Shown here piece after piece: positions 54,763-63,602 of a DNA stretch of 64,000 nt (the stretch's first letter is position 1; each line of letters opens with the position of its first letter). Under the pieces are notes generated by a model. That model ran no database searches. It was not told where the DNA came from and worked only from the letters and a program-made list of their open reading frames with translations. The stretch is taken from contig CANMUI010000001.1 in assembly GCA_947501045.1 (NCBI GenBank), forward strand, positions 806,001 through 870,000, written 5' to 3'. The stretch is from an uncultured Psychrobacter sp. (GTDB lineage Bacteria; Pseudomonadota; Gammaproteobacteria; Pseudomonadales; Moraxellaceae). Position numbers and translations under genes: made by a program.

Positions 54763-55815
54763 GTGCATACTAATAACTTACTAGAGTTAAACTCTAACGA
54801 GAACTCACTTGGCATGGCAGACTCTGCCAAAAAAGCTATTATTAATACTTTAGATGTGGGGTTTCGTTATCCTGACGATCAGCGTGCCACGCTTATTAGC
54901 AAAATCGCTGAGGTAAACGGAGTGACTGAGGACCAAGTCTCATTAGGTAATGGCTCAAGCGAAAATATCGGTGCGGTAGTACAAATGCTACAAATCAAAG
55001 CGTTAAAGGAAGGCAAACGCATGCAACTGGTAGTACCTGATCCTACTTTTGCTTATGCAGAATTGTATGCTATCTCTATCGACGTACCCGTCGTTAAAGT
55101 ACCGTTAACACCCAATGACTATGATTTAGATTTTGCAAATTTGCAAAAGGTTGCCGATGAGTTTGATGGTATTAGTCTGTTTTATCTGTGCAATCCTAAT
55201 AATCCAACGGCAACGATCACAGCAACGGATAAACTCAAAGACTGGGTTAAAAACGCGCCCACGAATCATTATTTCTTACTGGATCAAGCTTATTCAGAAT
55301 ATATTAACGATCCAAGCTTTGAGAGCGCGGTGGAATGGGTAAAGCAGTCGCTATCTGACAACCTAATTGTAGTACGCACTTTCTCAAAACTATGTGCGCT
55401 GGCAGGTATGCGCATAGGTTATGCCATTGCCAATACGCAAACCATTGCCGACATCGAAGCATTTATATCTATAGACAATACCAATTTGTCAGGCGCGGTT
55501 GCTGTGTTAGCTACCTTGGATGATAGAGACTTTTTAGAGTTGAGTTTACAGACTACTATGCAGTCACAGCAAATGGTGGAAGCGGCATTAGATGAGCTGG
55601 GACTGCGTTACCTGCCTTCACAAGCCAATTTTATATTTCATGAAGTGACAGGTAGTGTAAAAACCTACATGGATAGAATGCGTGAGCATGGCATCATAGT
55701 GGGCCGCGAGTTCCCGCCTATCGAAGGCTTTAGTCGCTTAACGCTCGGTACCCCTGATGAGATGGAAGTGTTTATTAAAGTGTTGAAGACGTTTCGCAAG
55801 CAAGGTTGGGTTTGA
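54763..55815 (+). CDS. HisC-like PLP aminotransferase, tandem copy 2
   Basis: 350 residues, same length as copy 1 and about two-thirds identical by eye with no gaps. It keeps ELNSNENSLGMADSAK, LGNGSSENI, LLDQAYSEY, RTFSKLCALAGMRIGYAI and VGREFPP, but the NPNNPTG motif reads NPNNPTA here, so the usual glycine is lost. It starts with GTG at the position homologous to the ATG of copy 1; the preceding TATCCATC-like bases are also shared, so the duplication included the start region. Likely divergent substrate use or activity. Confidence 0.82.
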   Translation: MHTNNLLELNSNENSLGMADSAKKAIINTLDVGFRYPDDQRATLISKIAEVNGVTEDQVSLGNGSSENIGAVVQMLQIKALKEGKRMQLVVPDPTFAYAELYAISIDVPVVKVPLTPNDYDLDFANLQKVADEFDGISLFYLCNPNNPTATITATDKLKDWVKNAPTNHYFLLDQAYSEYINDPSFESAVEWVKQSLSDNLIVVRTFSKLCALAGMRIGYAIANTQTIADIEAFISIDNTNLSGAVAVLATLDDRDFLELSLQTTMQSQQMVEAALDELGLRYLPSQANFIFHEVTGSVKTYMDRMREHGIIVGREFPPIEGFSRLTLGTPDEMEVFIKVLKTFRKQGWV

Positions 55816-56006
55816 TAGACTTAATACGAGCCTTTAAGATTTGCAACTACCAACAACTGTAACCTCTTGTTCTTACTAATATTAAACGCGGTTTTACATT
55901 TTCTCTCTTAAAAAATTTAAGTTATTCCTATAGTATTAATTGGTACTTTATAAAGCTATATTAGCTGTTTAATTTTATAAATTTAAACCATAAGGATATT
56001 ACTATA

Positions 56007-56393
56007 ATGGATGTAAAATCATTATTTCAGAAAAGTGTAGAGAAACAACTGCTTGATGTTGAAGATTATATTTTTACGCCTAAGCGTATGGATATGATCG
56101 TTGACGAAGGGGATTTAACTTGCATTTTGAATAGCGATGGTAGCGTTAACGTCTTCTATAGCAAGCAAGGTATTACTGATGTACGAGCTGCTGCCCGTAA
56201 ACATCCCTTTACTGATTTTGAAACCGAACTGCATCACGGTTTGTATGATGATGTTATCGATGATATAATCGACAGCGTTAATGAGATTATAGATGGTCAA
56301 TCTAAATACTTTCGTAGCACTAAAGTTTTACCTCCAACGGCCCCTTTGCCAGACAATTCAAACGCTGTGATTACTGAAGCCGATAAATACTAG
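56007..56393 (+). CDS. Hypothetical protein, unknown family
   Basis: 128 residues, acidic, without signal peptide or membrane helix. Middle part has a beta-like TCILNSDGSVNVFYS followed by helical, aspartate-rich HHGLYDDVIDDIIDSVNEIIDG; the tail is proline-rich and disordered. Good Shine-Dalgarno (AAGGATATT) before the ATG and a strong terminator after the stop make it a real gene. I do not recognise a family. Confidence 0.65.
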   Translation: MDVKSLFQKSVEKQLLDVEDYIFTPKRMDMIVDEGDLTCILNSDGSVNVFYSKQGITDVRAAARKHPFTDFETELHHGLYDDVIDDIIDSVNEIIDGQSKYFRSTKVLPPTAPLPDNSNAVITEADKY

Positions 56394-56413
56394 GTTTGTA
56401 CTTTTTAAAATAG

Positions 56414-56453
56414 AAATAGGGTACGTCATCTCATAGACGTACCCTATTTTTTT
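56414..56453 (+). terminator. Terminator after hypothetical gene
   Basis: AATAGGGTACGTC and GACGTACCCTATT form a perfect 13-bp stem followed by seven Ts. Confidence 0.9.
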
Positions 56454-56515
56454 GGAGTATTTAGACTTTAAAGAGTTTAATTTTTAAAGGCTTAGGTTTT
56501 TAAAGCTTGTAACAT

Positions 56516-56941
56516 TTAGGCACCAATAATACTACCGTAGCAGCTTTGTAGCGATTTGGCGACAACTCTAGTTACTAACTTCGCCCGATATTCGGTATCT
56601 ATGGCTGCGTTACCTAATTCCACGAGGGTGACTTGCTGCGGCGCTTGCTCACTCACGCAGCCGCATACTTTGCTTTTTACTGCCTCTTCTTGCGCCTCAG
56701 TCATTGCCGTACTAGCAATACGCCACGTGTTTTGCTTTTCAATTTGACTGCGGCACTGGTTATCAATAGCGGCTTTAAAGATATTCATGCCCATCTCATT
56801 AGCGCTACCAATAACGTTGCCTGTATGGTTACCTGAGTTACTACCTGTATTGGTGCCTGCAGTGGTATTTGGTCCTGTTGCCGTACATCCGGCTAAAGCG
56901 AATGTAGCAAGCATGACAGTTGAAGCTAAAAGTTTTTTCAT
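56516..56941 (-). CDS. Small lipoprotein with glycine/threonine/asparagine-rich linker
   Basis: 141 residues. Signal peptide MKKLLASTVMLATFALAGC with lipobox LAGC (Cys19), a linker rich in T, G, N and S up to about residue 45, then a cysteine-containing helical domain with QCRSQIEKQNTW, KSKVCGCVSEQAP and SLQSCYG; the cysteines could form disulfides in the periplasm. Family not recognised. Confidence 0.65.
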   Translation of the reverse strand: MKKLLASTVMLATFALAGCTATGPNTTAGTNTGSNSGNHTGNVIGSANEMGMNIFKAAIDNQCRSQIEKQNTWRIASTAMTEAQEEAVKSKVCGCVSEQAPQQVTLVELGNAAIDTEYRAKLVTRVVAKSLQSCYGSIIGA

Positions 56942-57010
56942 GATTTATCCTCAAATGATTTTTAGTAAGATACAACAAGTGTATTTAAAAGTAACGACAG
57001 CTAGTGATAA

Positions 57011-57042
57011 AAAGACCAGCTAAGTCATCCTAGCTGGTCTTG
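57011..57042 (-). terminator. Terminator after the DUF697-like gene
   Basis: AAGACCAGCTA and TAGCTGGTCTT form a perfect 11-bp stem; on the minus strand it is followed by five Ts. Confidence 0.85.
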
Positions 57043-57065
57043 TTAACGTTTACTAATGTTCTTGC

Positions 57066-57581
57066 TTAAACATTCTTGCTACTTTCTTTTTGCTGAATGT
57101 CTTTGGCAAGCTTATAACAATCATCAACATGATCATTACCAATTTTTTTGAAGATAGTGTAACCCATTGTCGCGGCAACCAACTGCCCACCAAGAGGAAT
57201 GAATTTTGTCACCTGCTTGGCTGCGATACGACCACCAAAACCTTGAATAGTCTTTTTAACAATACCGCGCGTCGCCATCAAACCGGCAAAATCTACCGTA
57301 CGGTCTCTGATAGCGCTCCAATGAACTTCGCGTGATTCTAGATCGATCGCTGATTTGCGATCTTCAATCAATCCAAAACGCTCGCTAATCTCAGGTATAA
57401 GCTGTGTGAGCATCCCAGCATCGACGGCGACATCGAAGAAAGGAACAGGTATAACTGCCACACCTGCTGAGTATTTAGCGCGTTTTTTAACCAGTTCTTT
57501 ACATTCTTTTCTAACTTGATCTAAATCTAGATTTGGGTCGATAGTGTTTGGAAGCTTTTCTGCCGCTGGAGTGGTTTTCAT
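57066..57581 (-). CDS. DUF697-like protein
   Basis: 171 residues. AVIPVPFFDVAVDAGMLTQLIPEISERFGL resembles the hydrophobic hairpin of DUF697/YcjF-type proteins often linked to GTPases or membranes, and FIPLGGQLVAATMGYTIFKKIG is a second hydrophobic stretch. The rest is helical and basic. The likeness is partial; an EcsC- or toxin-related protein is not excluded. Its ATG lies 388 bases from recJ on the opposite strand. Confidence 0.5.
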   Translation of the reverse strand: MKTTPAAEKLPNTIDPNLDLDQVRKECKELVKKRAKYSAGVAVIPVPFFDVAVDAGMLTQLIPEISERFGLIEDRKSAIDLESREVHWSAIRDRTVDFAGLMATRGIVKKTIQGFGGRIAAKQVTKFIPLGGQLVAATMGYTIFKKIGNDHVDDCYKLAKDIQQKESSKNV

Positions 57582-57969
57582 AAAATCATCCTCGTAAGTA
57601 ATTGAAAAATACAGTAGTTGAAAAATATATTAAGTTTTAAGGGAATTTCTAGTTTTTAACTTTTTGATTTTTAGCTTTCTGTTTTTTAAACTTGATACTA
57701 TTTTATGGTTTTACAAGCTGCATACAATCATAGCTTTGTAGCAAAATGCAGGAAAATATCGTAACTATGCACAGTTTTTGTAACACTCAATACAAGAGCA
57801 TTATATAGCGGCGGTGATAGGACGTAAACGGTGATGAGCGGTTGGCCAGTCATCGATCATATATAACTTTTATAAGTTAGCAGTACCCGCTAATATTATA
57901 AATGAAGGTCATAAATTCAGGTCACAAATTAATATTGTGAGCAGTCATCAAAGCCAGTAGAATACCCTC
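57582..57969. other. Divergent spacer upstream of recJ
   Basis: 388 bases, AT-rich. A partial direct repeat GGTCATAAATT / GGTCACAAATT lies about 45-60 bases before the recJ ATG. No ORF, tRNA or terminator is seen. Confidence 0.45.
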
Positions 57970-59796
57970 ATGCTAAATTTAACTCCCCGATCTTCTGCGA
58001 CTTGTATCGACGAGTTGCCTACCGACCTGCAAGCTCTTGCTACCCAATCATTTACGCTTGCTCGGCTTTATGCAGGGCGCGGTATCGTGCATCCTGAAGA
58101 GCTTCAAACTGGATTGTCCGGTTTATTATCTGCCGAGAGTTTGCATGGCATTACAACCGCGGTACAGCTTTTAGATAATGCTATTGATAAAGGCTGGCGA
58201 ATCTTAATCGTTGGCGATTTTGATTGTGACGGCGCTACCAGTACCGCGCTGATGATGCGGGCCTTAACCGCTATGGGCGCAAAGGTTGATTTTTTAGTGC
58301 CGGATCGCTTCAAATACGGCTATGGTTTGACTCCTGAGATTGTCGAACTAGGTATTGAGACTTATCAGCCGGACATGATCGTGACCGTAGATAATGGCAT
58401 CTCAAGCACCGATGGCGTAGCACGCGCGCAAGCCGATGGTATCACGGTAATTATTACCGACCATCATTTGACGACTAAACCAGTACCGCCTGCTGAGGCC
58501 GTGGTCAATCCCAATCAGCTCGACTGTAGCTTCTCTAGTAAAGCCTTGGTTGGCGTTGGGGTGGCTTTTTATGTGCTTGGGCGCTTGGCAAAACTGCGCC
58601 GCGAGGCTGATAAATCTACGGTACAAGTCAGTCAATATCTAGACTTGGTAGCGCTTGGTACTATTGCCGATGTAGGCTTACTTGATAAAAACAACCGTAT
58701 CCTTGTGCATCATGGTCTAGTTGCGATTCGCCAAGGACGCTGCTGCACAGGTATCTTGGCACTCCTTGAACAAGCCGGACGTGATCCTAAGCAGATGCAA
58801 GCGCAGGACTTTGGTTTTGTACTCGGGCCTAGAATTAATGCCGCTGGGCGCATGGATAATATGCGTATCGGTATTGAATGTCTATTAACCGATGATTGGG
58901 GGACAGCGCAGCGTTTAGCGTACAAGCTTGAGCAATTAAACCGTAGTCGCCGGCAAGTGGAAGGCGAGATGCGCGCGCAAGCGGATGCTATTGTTCAGTC
59001 TTTGAGTACAGATGACAGTGCGAGCCTAGGTGAAACTGAGCTTGAAGATGAACATAGCGATATCATCACTCGTCAACCTGCTACCGCAAAAACGTCTGAG
59101 CATAGCAAACGTAGCCTCGTTTTGTATCAAGACGACTGGCATCAAGGCGTCATTGGCATCGTCGCTGGACGCTTAAAAGAAAGCCATTATCGTCCAAGTA
59201 TTGTATTTGCGCCAGCAGACACGCAAAAAGTTAATGATGATGACTTGATTAAAGGCTCTGCACGCTCAATCGCTGGCGTGCATATTCGCGATGCTATTGA
59301 ACAAGTAGCGGAGCAGCACCCTAATCTTATTAGCCATTTTGGTGGTCATGCCATGGCGGCAGGTCTTACCTTGAAGCGCAGTCACTTCGATGACTTTGTG
59401 ACCGCATTTGATAAGGTCATGGCAAAACTTGACAATGAGGTGTTTGCTGAACAGAAATTCACTGATGGGCCCTTGCAAGCGCATGATTTTAGCTTAGCAT
59501 TCGCCGAGCATTTGGCTAATGCCAGCATCTGGGGTCATGGTTTTGCACCGCCGATATTTGATGGCGTCTTTGAGGTATTAAGCTTTAAGGTATTAAAAGA
59601 TAAGCATCTTAAATTATCACTGCGTTACCCTGGCGTGCAGTATCCTATCGATGCTATTTATTTTAATTATGATAGCAGTGCTTGGGATTACCGCGCTGAG
59701 CAAGTGCATCTATTGTTTGAGCTCGATATCAATGAATGGAATGGCAAGCAAAGTTTGCAATTGATGATAAGAGATTTGGCTGTCGTTAAACCCTAA
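57970..59796 (+). CDS. recJ: Single-strand-specific DNA exonuclease RecJ
   Basis: Degrades single-stranded DNA 5'-3' in recombination and mismatch repair. 608 residues. Metal-binding motifs: DFDCDGATSTALMM, VTVDNG, ITDHHLT (DHH), DLVALGTIADVGLL, GPRINAAGR and SHFGGHAMAAG (DHHA1). Residues of about 340-380 are an acidic/serine insertion between the DHH and DHHA1 domains. Its stop overlaps the stop of the convergent TRIC-like gene. Confidence 0.93.
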   Translation: MLNLTPRSSATCIDELPTDLQALATQSFTLARLYAGRGIVHPEELQTGLSGLLSAESLHGITTAVQLLDNAIDKGWRILIVGDFDCDGATSTALMMRALTAMGAKVDFLVPDRFKYGYGLTPEIVELGIETYQPDMIVTVDNGISSTDGVARAQADGITVIITDHHLTTKPVPPAEAVVNPNQLDCSFSSKALVGVGVAFYVLGRLAKLRREADKSTVQVSQYLDLVALGTIADVGLLDKNNRILVHHGLVAIRQGRCCTGILALLEQAGRDPKQMQAQDFGFVLGPRINAAGRMDNMRIGIECLLTDDWGTAQRLAYKLEQLNRSRRQVEGEMRAQADAIVQSLSTDDSASLGETELEDEHSDIITRQPATAKTSEHSKRSLVLYQDDWHQGVIGIVAGRLKESHYRPSIVFAPADTQKVNDDDLIKGSARSIAGVHIRDAIEQVAEQHPNLISHFGGHAMAAGLTLKRSHFDDFVTAFDKVMAKLDNEVFAEQKFTDGPLQAHDFSLAFAEHLANASIWGHGFAPPIFDGVFEVLSFKVLKDKHLKLSLRYPGVQYPIDAIYFNYDSSAWDYRAEQVHLLFELDINEWNGKQSLQLMIRDLAVVKP

Positions 59797-60434
59797 TCGA
59801 CTAAGCGAATAGAAGGCAGGTGCCAATCAAAGCGCAGTGCTAACATGCGCACGGCAAAGATGACACCAAGCATGATAAATTCATTCAAACCCGGATTTAC
59901 CCCTAAGGAATTGAGTAACAAGTAAGTTACCGAGCCTACGATACTAGCGGAGATATAAATCTCACGCTGCAACAATAAGGGTATCTCATTGCAGATAATA
60001 TCGCGTAGTAAACCGCCGATAATAGCGGTCCAAACGCCCATCATAACGGCAATGGCGGGTGACATTCCTTGATTTAACGCCACCTTGAAACCAATTACAC
60101 TAAAAGCTGCTAAACCGATGGCATCGAACAATTTGAGCGCGTTGTCGATCTTATGATAAAGATGGAAAAATATCTGTAGAATGAGGGAGGTAATAGTGAT
60201 GACTATTAAGTAGTTTAAGTCAGTCATCCAAAACAGGGGATGACGATCTAGCGCCAAATCACGCAAGGTACCACCGCCGATAGCATTGACCATGGATACT
60301 AAAATGCAGCCAGCAATATCGAAGCCTTTGTGCTGAGCCAGCAGCGTACCGGCAATAGCACAGGCAATCACCCCAATCATATCTAATAAGTACAATAAGA
60401 TATCAGGGAAAATCAAATCATCGACCATGGTCAT
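59793..60434 (-). CDS. TRIC-like cation channel family (UPF0126)
   Basis: 213 residues with about seven membrane helices in two repeat halves, each with the G-GG-LRDL motif: VNAIGGGTLRDLALDRHPLFW and TAIIGGLLRDIICNEIPLLL. This matches YicG/YadS proteins, bacterial homologues of trimeric intracellular cation channels. Ion specificity is untested here. The ends of this gene and recJ overlap by four bases. Confidence 0.88.
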   Translation of the reverse strand: MTMVDDLIFPDILLYLLDMIGVIACAIAGTLLAQHKGFDIAGCILVSMVNAIGGGTLRDLALDRHPLFWMTDLNYLIVITITSLILQIFFHLYHKIDNALKLFDAIGLAAFSVIGFKVALNQGMSPAIAVMMGVWTAIIGGLLRDIICNEIPLLLQREIYISASIVGSVTYLLLNSLGVNPGLNEFIMLGVIFAVRMLALRFDWHLPSIRLVD

Positions 60435-60473
60435 GTACTCATCTGGTTAATTCCATAATGACTATGCTTTTCT

Positions 60474-61646
60474 TTAGCCATTTTTGGCAAATAATACTAT
60501 TCCTAACATAATCAAGCCGATACCAAATAACCCCATCGCTGAGGGTGGTGGACTGTTTAACAAAATTATGCCACCAATCAAAGCAAATACAACCTCGCCA
60601 GCTTGAGCCGCATCAACGCCTGCCAGCTCACTTGACGTTTGCGCGCGTTCACGAGCATATAAAAAAATACTAGTTGCGGCTACCCCGGATAGTAATGCGA
60701 CAAGCAGCGTATTAAACAGTTGCGAGACGCTGGGTGCTGCAGGACGCACTATGATGCCCAAAATTAGCCAAAATGGCAAACTACCCAGCGTCATAAGCCA
60801 TACTTTATTAAAAGCGTTGTGTAGTAATTCAGTCTGAATAGTCGGGATTCGATCAATGAGAGTTTGCAGCGTTTTTTGAAAGTTAATTGACGAGCTGACT
60901 TGTAAATGGGGTGCAATGGTATTTCTTGCTACTAGATTATAGGCATCATCATTGTATTCACTATAAATATCATCACTATAAGCCGGTATTATAGCGAGTG
61001 TTTCATTCATTAGTGGTTGCATAACGCTTTCATCGGCTACAAGCTCTAAGTTTGCAAGATGCTGTTTTTTAGCGTTATAAGACGCTTGCCAAACCAGCTG
61101 ATTGCCAATAGGGTAGCTAAAAGCGGCAATTAATGCTGGTAGGGCGCCAAAGAAGAGTACGGTGGTCATTGGGGTGGCGATTAGTTGTGTTGAAGCAGTG
61201 GCATGCAGGCCTTCGCTGATATTGACCAGTATTACCCCAGCAAACACCAATAACGCATAGATAATAAACTTTTTATCAAAACGCTGCCCAAACGCAAGGA
61301 GTACCAGCAAGCTTGTGACCACTATCGACATAAAAGTGGCAGCAACTACCCAACCTGCAACATGGTCAGCAGCGTAGCAAATGCCAGTATAAAATACCCC
61401 AAAACCAATACTGCCAGTGAGACACCAAAACCGCCAATGCTGATGAAAAATAGCGGTTAAACCTTTGATGCGTCCAAAGCCATGTTGGAGGGTAATGATA
61501 CCGGTGAGTATGAGCAACATAAACATATAGCGAAAACTGGCTGACCAAAACCAATGTCCACCAGCAGCGCTCATAAACTCATTTAGAATAAACGTCGAGC
61601 TAAAAAAAGCTGCGGCCAATAAGCTCAATAAGATTAGTTTGACCAT
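60474..61646 (-). CDS. EmrE/DMT-type multidrug efflux transporter family
   Basis: 390 residues with about ten membrane helices, of the DMT superfamily (multidrug resistance efflux transporter Pfam type). FFSSTFILNEFMSAAGGHWFWSASFRYMF and CYAADHVAGWVVAATFMSIVVTSLL are at the N-terminus; the C-terminal half has GVAATSIFLYARERAQTSSELAGVDAAQAGEVVFALIGGI. The two halves are separated by a polar insertion at about residues 190-280. Substrate unknown; 40 bases from the TRIC-like gene. Confidence 0.75.
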   Translation of the reverse strand: MVKLILLSLLAAAFFSSTFILNEFMSAAGGHWFWSASFRYMFMLLILTGIITLQHGFGRIKGLTAIFHQHWRFWCLTGSIGFGVFYTGICYAADHVAGWVVAATFMSIVVTSLLVLLAFGQRFDKKFIIYALLVFAGVILVNISEGLHATASTQLIATPMTTVLFFGALPALIAAFSYPIGNQLVWQASYNAKKQHLANLELVADESVMQPLMNETLAIIPAYSDDIYSEYNDDAYNLVARNTIAPHLQVSSSINFQKTLQTLIDRIPTIQTELLHNAFNKVWLMTLGSLPFWLILGIIVRPAAPSVSQLFNTLLVALLSGVAATSIFLYARERAQTSSELAGVDAAQAGEVVFALIGGIILLNSPPPSAMGLFGIGLIMLGIVLFAKNG

Positions 61647-61744
61647 CCCTGTGTCCTTGTCTGCTATTAACAGCTATATCTCTGCATCCAACCACAAACG
61701 ATTTGCTTAGTTGTTTTTTGTTTATCTCATTTTTATGTTTTCTG

Positions 61745-62485
61745 CTATTTACCCTTAGCATCGGCCCAAATAATTTTATGTAGCTGCAATTGAAAGCGTA
61801 CGGGTAGGGCGTCTTCTAATATCCATTCTGCTAATTCGCGTGCCAGTAGCGGTACATCAGGACTTGTATTTGCACTTATTTGATCGGCTTTATCTGGCAC
61901 ATCAAACATAGGAGAGAACCAAACCGTATCCACACGTTTATCAAGGTTGTACTCTTTGAGTTTCAACTTTGCCCACTCATAATCGCTGCGGTTCATAATG
62001 ACAAGTTTAATCTGATCATGCGGGGTCAGATAATCTAGATTGGTCCACAGATTTCTATCTACTTCCCCTGAGCTGGGCGTTTTTAGATCCATAACCTTAC
62101 TGACGGCTACTGGAACATTGGCTACGGTGAGCGCGCCTGCAGTTTCCAAAGAGATTTCATAATTGTCACTAAGCAAACGTTTCATAAGCTCAATAGTATT
62201 GGGCTGAGCTAAAGGCTCGCCGCCTGTCACGCAAATACGTTTGCAAGGGTAGCTTTTAATAGTCTCTATAATGGCGTCCAAAGAGAGACGCTCACCGCCA
62301 GTAAAGGCGTATTCGGTGTCACAGTAAACGCAGCGCAGCGGACAACCCGTCAGGCGTACAAATACTGTCGGCAAGCCTGAGGTCAACGCTTCACCTTGTA
62401 GTGAGTAAAAAATCTCAGTAATGCGTAGACCCGCTTCGGGGTCAGTGACCGGAATAGAGGGGTTTCGTAGCGATAGCTCACTCAT
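61745..62485 (-). CDS. queE: 7-carboxy-7-deazaguanine synthase (radical SAM)
   Basis: Makes the deazaguanine core of queuosine. The CxxxCxxC motif is in GCPLRCVYCDTEYAF; RITEIFYSLQGEALTSGLPTVFVRLTG before it and CVTGGEPLAQPNTI after it are typical QueE. The frame is open to 62536 only from a TTG; MSELSLRNPS at 62485 is the likelier start (247 residues). Downstream genes of the queuosine set (queC, queD) are not in the window. Confidence 0.93.
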   Translation of the reverse strand: MSELSLRNPSIPVTDPEAGLRITEIFYSLQGEALTSGLPTVFVRLTGCPLRCVYCDTEYAFTGGERLSLDAIIETIKSYPCKRICVTGGEPLAQPNTIELMKRLLSDNYEISLETAGALTVANVPVAVSKVMDLKTPSSGEVDRNLWTNLDYLTPHDQIKLVIMNRSDYEWAKLKLKEYNLDKRVDTVWFSPMFDVPDKADQISANTSPDVPLLARELAEWILEDALPVRFQLQLHKIIWADAKGK

Positions 62486-62553
62486 AATAGGTTCAAATAT
62501 AGTTAAACATTGATAAAGCGGTTGAGCGCTTATCAAATAAGATGAAGTAAGTT

Positions 62554-62587
62554 AAAAAAGATGCTGAAGTTGCCCTTCAACATCTTT
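62554..62587 (-). terminator. Terminator after dapD
   Basis: AAAGATGCTGAAG and CTTCAACATCTTT form a 13-bp stem with one mismatch; six Ts follow on the minus strand. Confidence 0.82.
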
Positions 62588-62622
62588 CCGGTTAAGAATA
62601 ATGCTTCGTTATAGTAGTAGGC

Positions 62623-63444
62623 TTAATCTAAACGCAACAGCTCATTTACTGCAGTCTTAGCGCGAGTCTGTGCATCAACCTTTTTGACGATAATAGCGGC
62701 GTATAAACTATGTGTGCCATCTTTTGAAGGTAGGCTACCGGGTACGACAACCGAGCCTGCAGGCACGCGTCCACGATGAATCTCGCCGGTCTCGCGATCA
62801 TAAATACGCGTCGATTGACCGATGTAGACGCCCATAGAGATCACTGCGCCTTCCTCAACGATCACGCCTTCAACGATCTCAGAACGTGCACCGATAAAGC
62901 AGTTGTCCTCAATAATGGTTGGATTAGCTTGTAAAGGCTCAAGGACGCCGCCAATGCCGACGCCGCCTGATAAATGTACGTTTTTGCCGATTTGTGCGCA
63001 TGAACCTACCGTCGCCCACGTATCAACCATCGCGCCTTGATCGACGTACGCACCGATATTGACGTAAGAGGGCATAAGTACTGCGCCCGCTGCAATGTAT
63101 GAGCCTTTACGTGCGATAGCTGGCGGTACGACGCGAACGCCTGCTTCTTTGAACTGAGCTTCAGTCCAATTAGCAAACTTGGTTGGAACCTTGTCATAAA
63201 ACTGGATATGCTCGCCTGCTGGCATAGCATAGTTGTCGTTTAAGCGAAACGATAGCAGTACCGCTTTTTTGGCCCACTGATTGACTACCCATTCGCCATC
63301 CTTTTTTTCAGCGACGCGCAGACTACCATTATCAAGCTGTTCAAGCACTTGCTCAATCGCATCACGTACGTCTTGCGGCATAGTCGCTGGACTATACTCA
63401 TTGCGGTTTTCAAAAGCTTGTTCGATTGTTTGTTGTAGTGACAT
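62623..63444 (-). CDS. dapD: Tetrahydrodipicolinate N-succinyltransferase
   Basis: Acyltransferase of the succinylase branch of lysine/diaminopimelate synthesis. 273 residues; trimeric left-handed beta-helix with hexapeptide repeats such as GAYVDQGAMVDTWATVGSCAQIG and GVGIGGVLEPLQANPTIIEDNCFIG. N-terminal FRLNDN and C-terminal GSLPSKDGTHSLYAAIIVKKVD are family stretches. Full length. Confidence 0.96.
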   Translation of the reverse strand: MSLQQTIEQAFENRNEYSPATMPQDVRDAIEQVLEQLDNGSLRVAEKKDGEWVVNQWAKKAVLLSFRLNDNYAMPAGEHIQFYDKVPTKFANWTEAQFKEAGVRVVPPAIARKGSYIAAGAVLMPSYVNIGAYVDQGAMVDTWATVGSCAQIGKNVHLSGGVGIGGVLEPLQANPTIIEDNCFIGARSEIVEGVIVEEGAVISMGVYIGQSTRIYDRETGEIHRGRVPAGSVVVPGSLPSKDGTHSLYAAIIVKKVDAQTRAKTAVNELLRLD

Positions 63445-63602
63445 AAAATATCCTAGAAAATGAAAAGGTTAAGAATGGAGTTTAACAATAGGCTTTATTA
63501 ATGGAAGCCAAATAAAATTACTAGCCGTATTGTCGCCAATTTAGCCTATTTTAGCAAACGAAGTCGGCGACAGAAGCCTATTTGTGAATCACGAAACATG
63601 GC

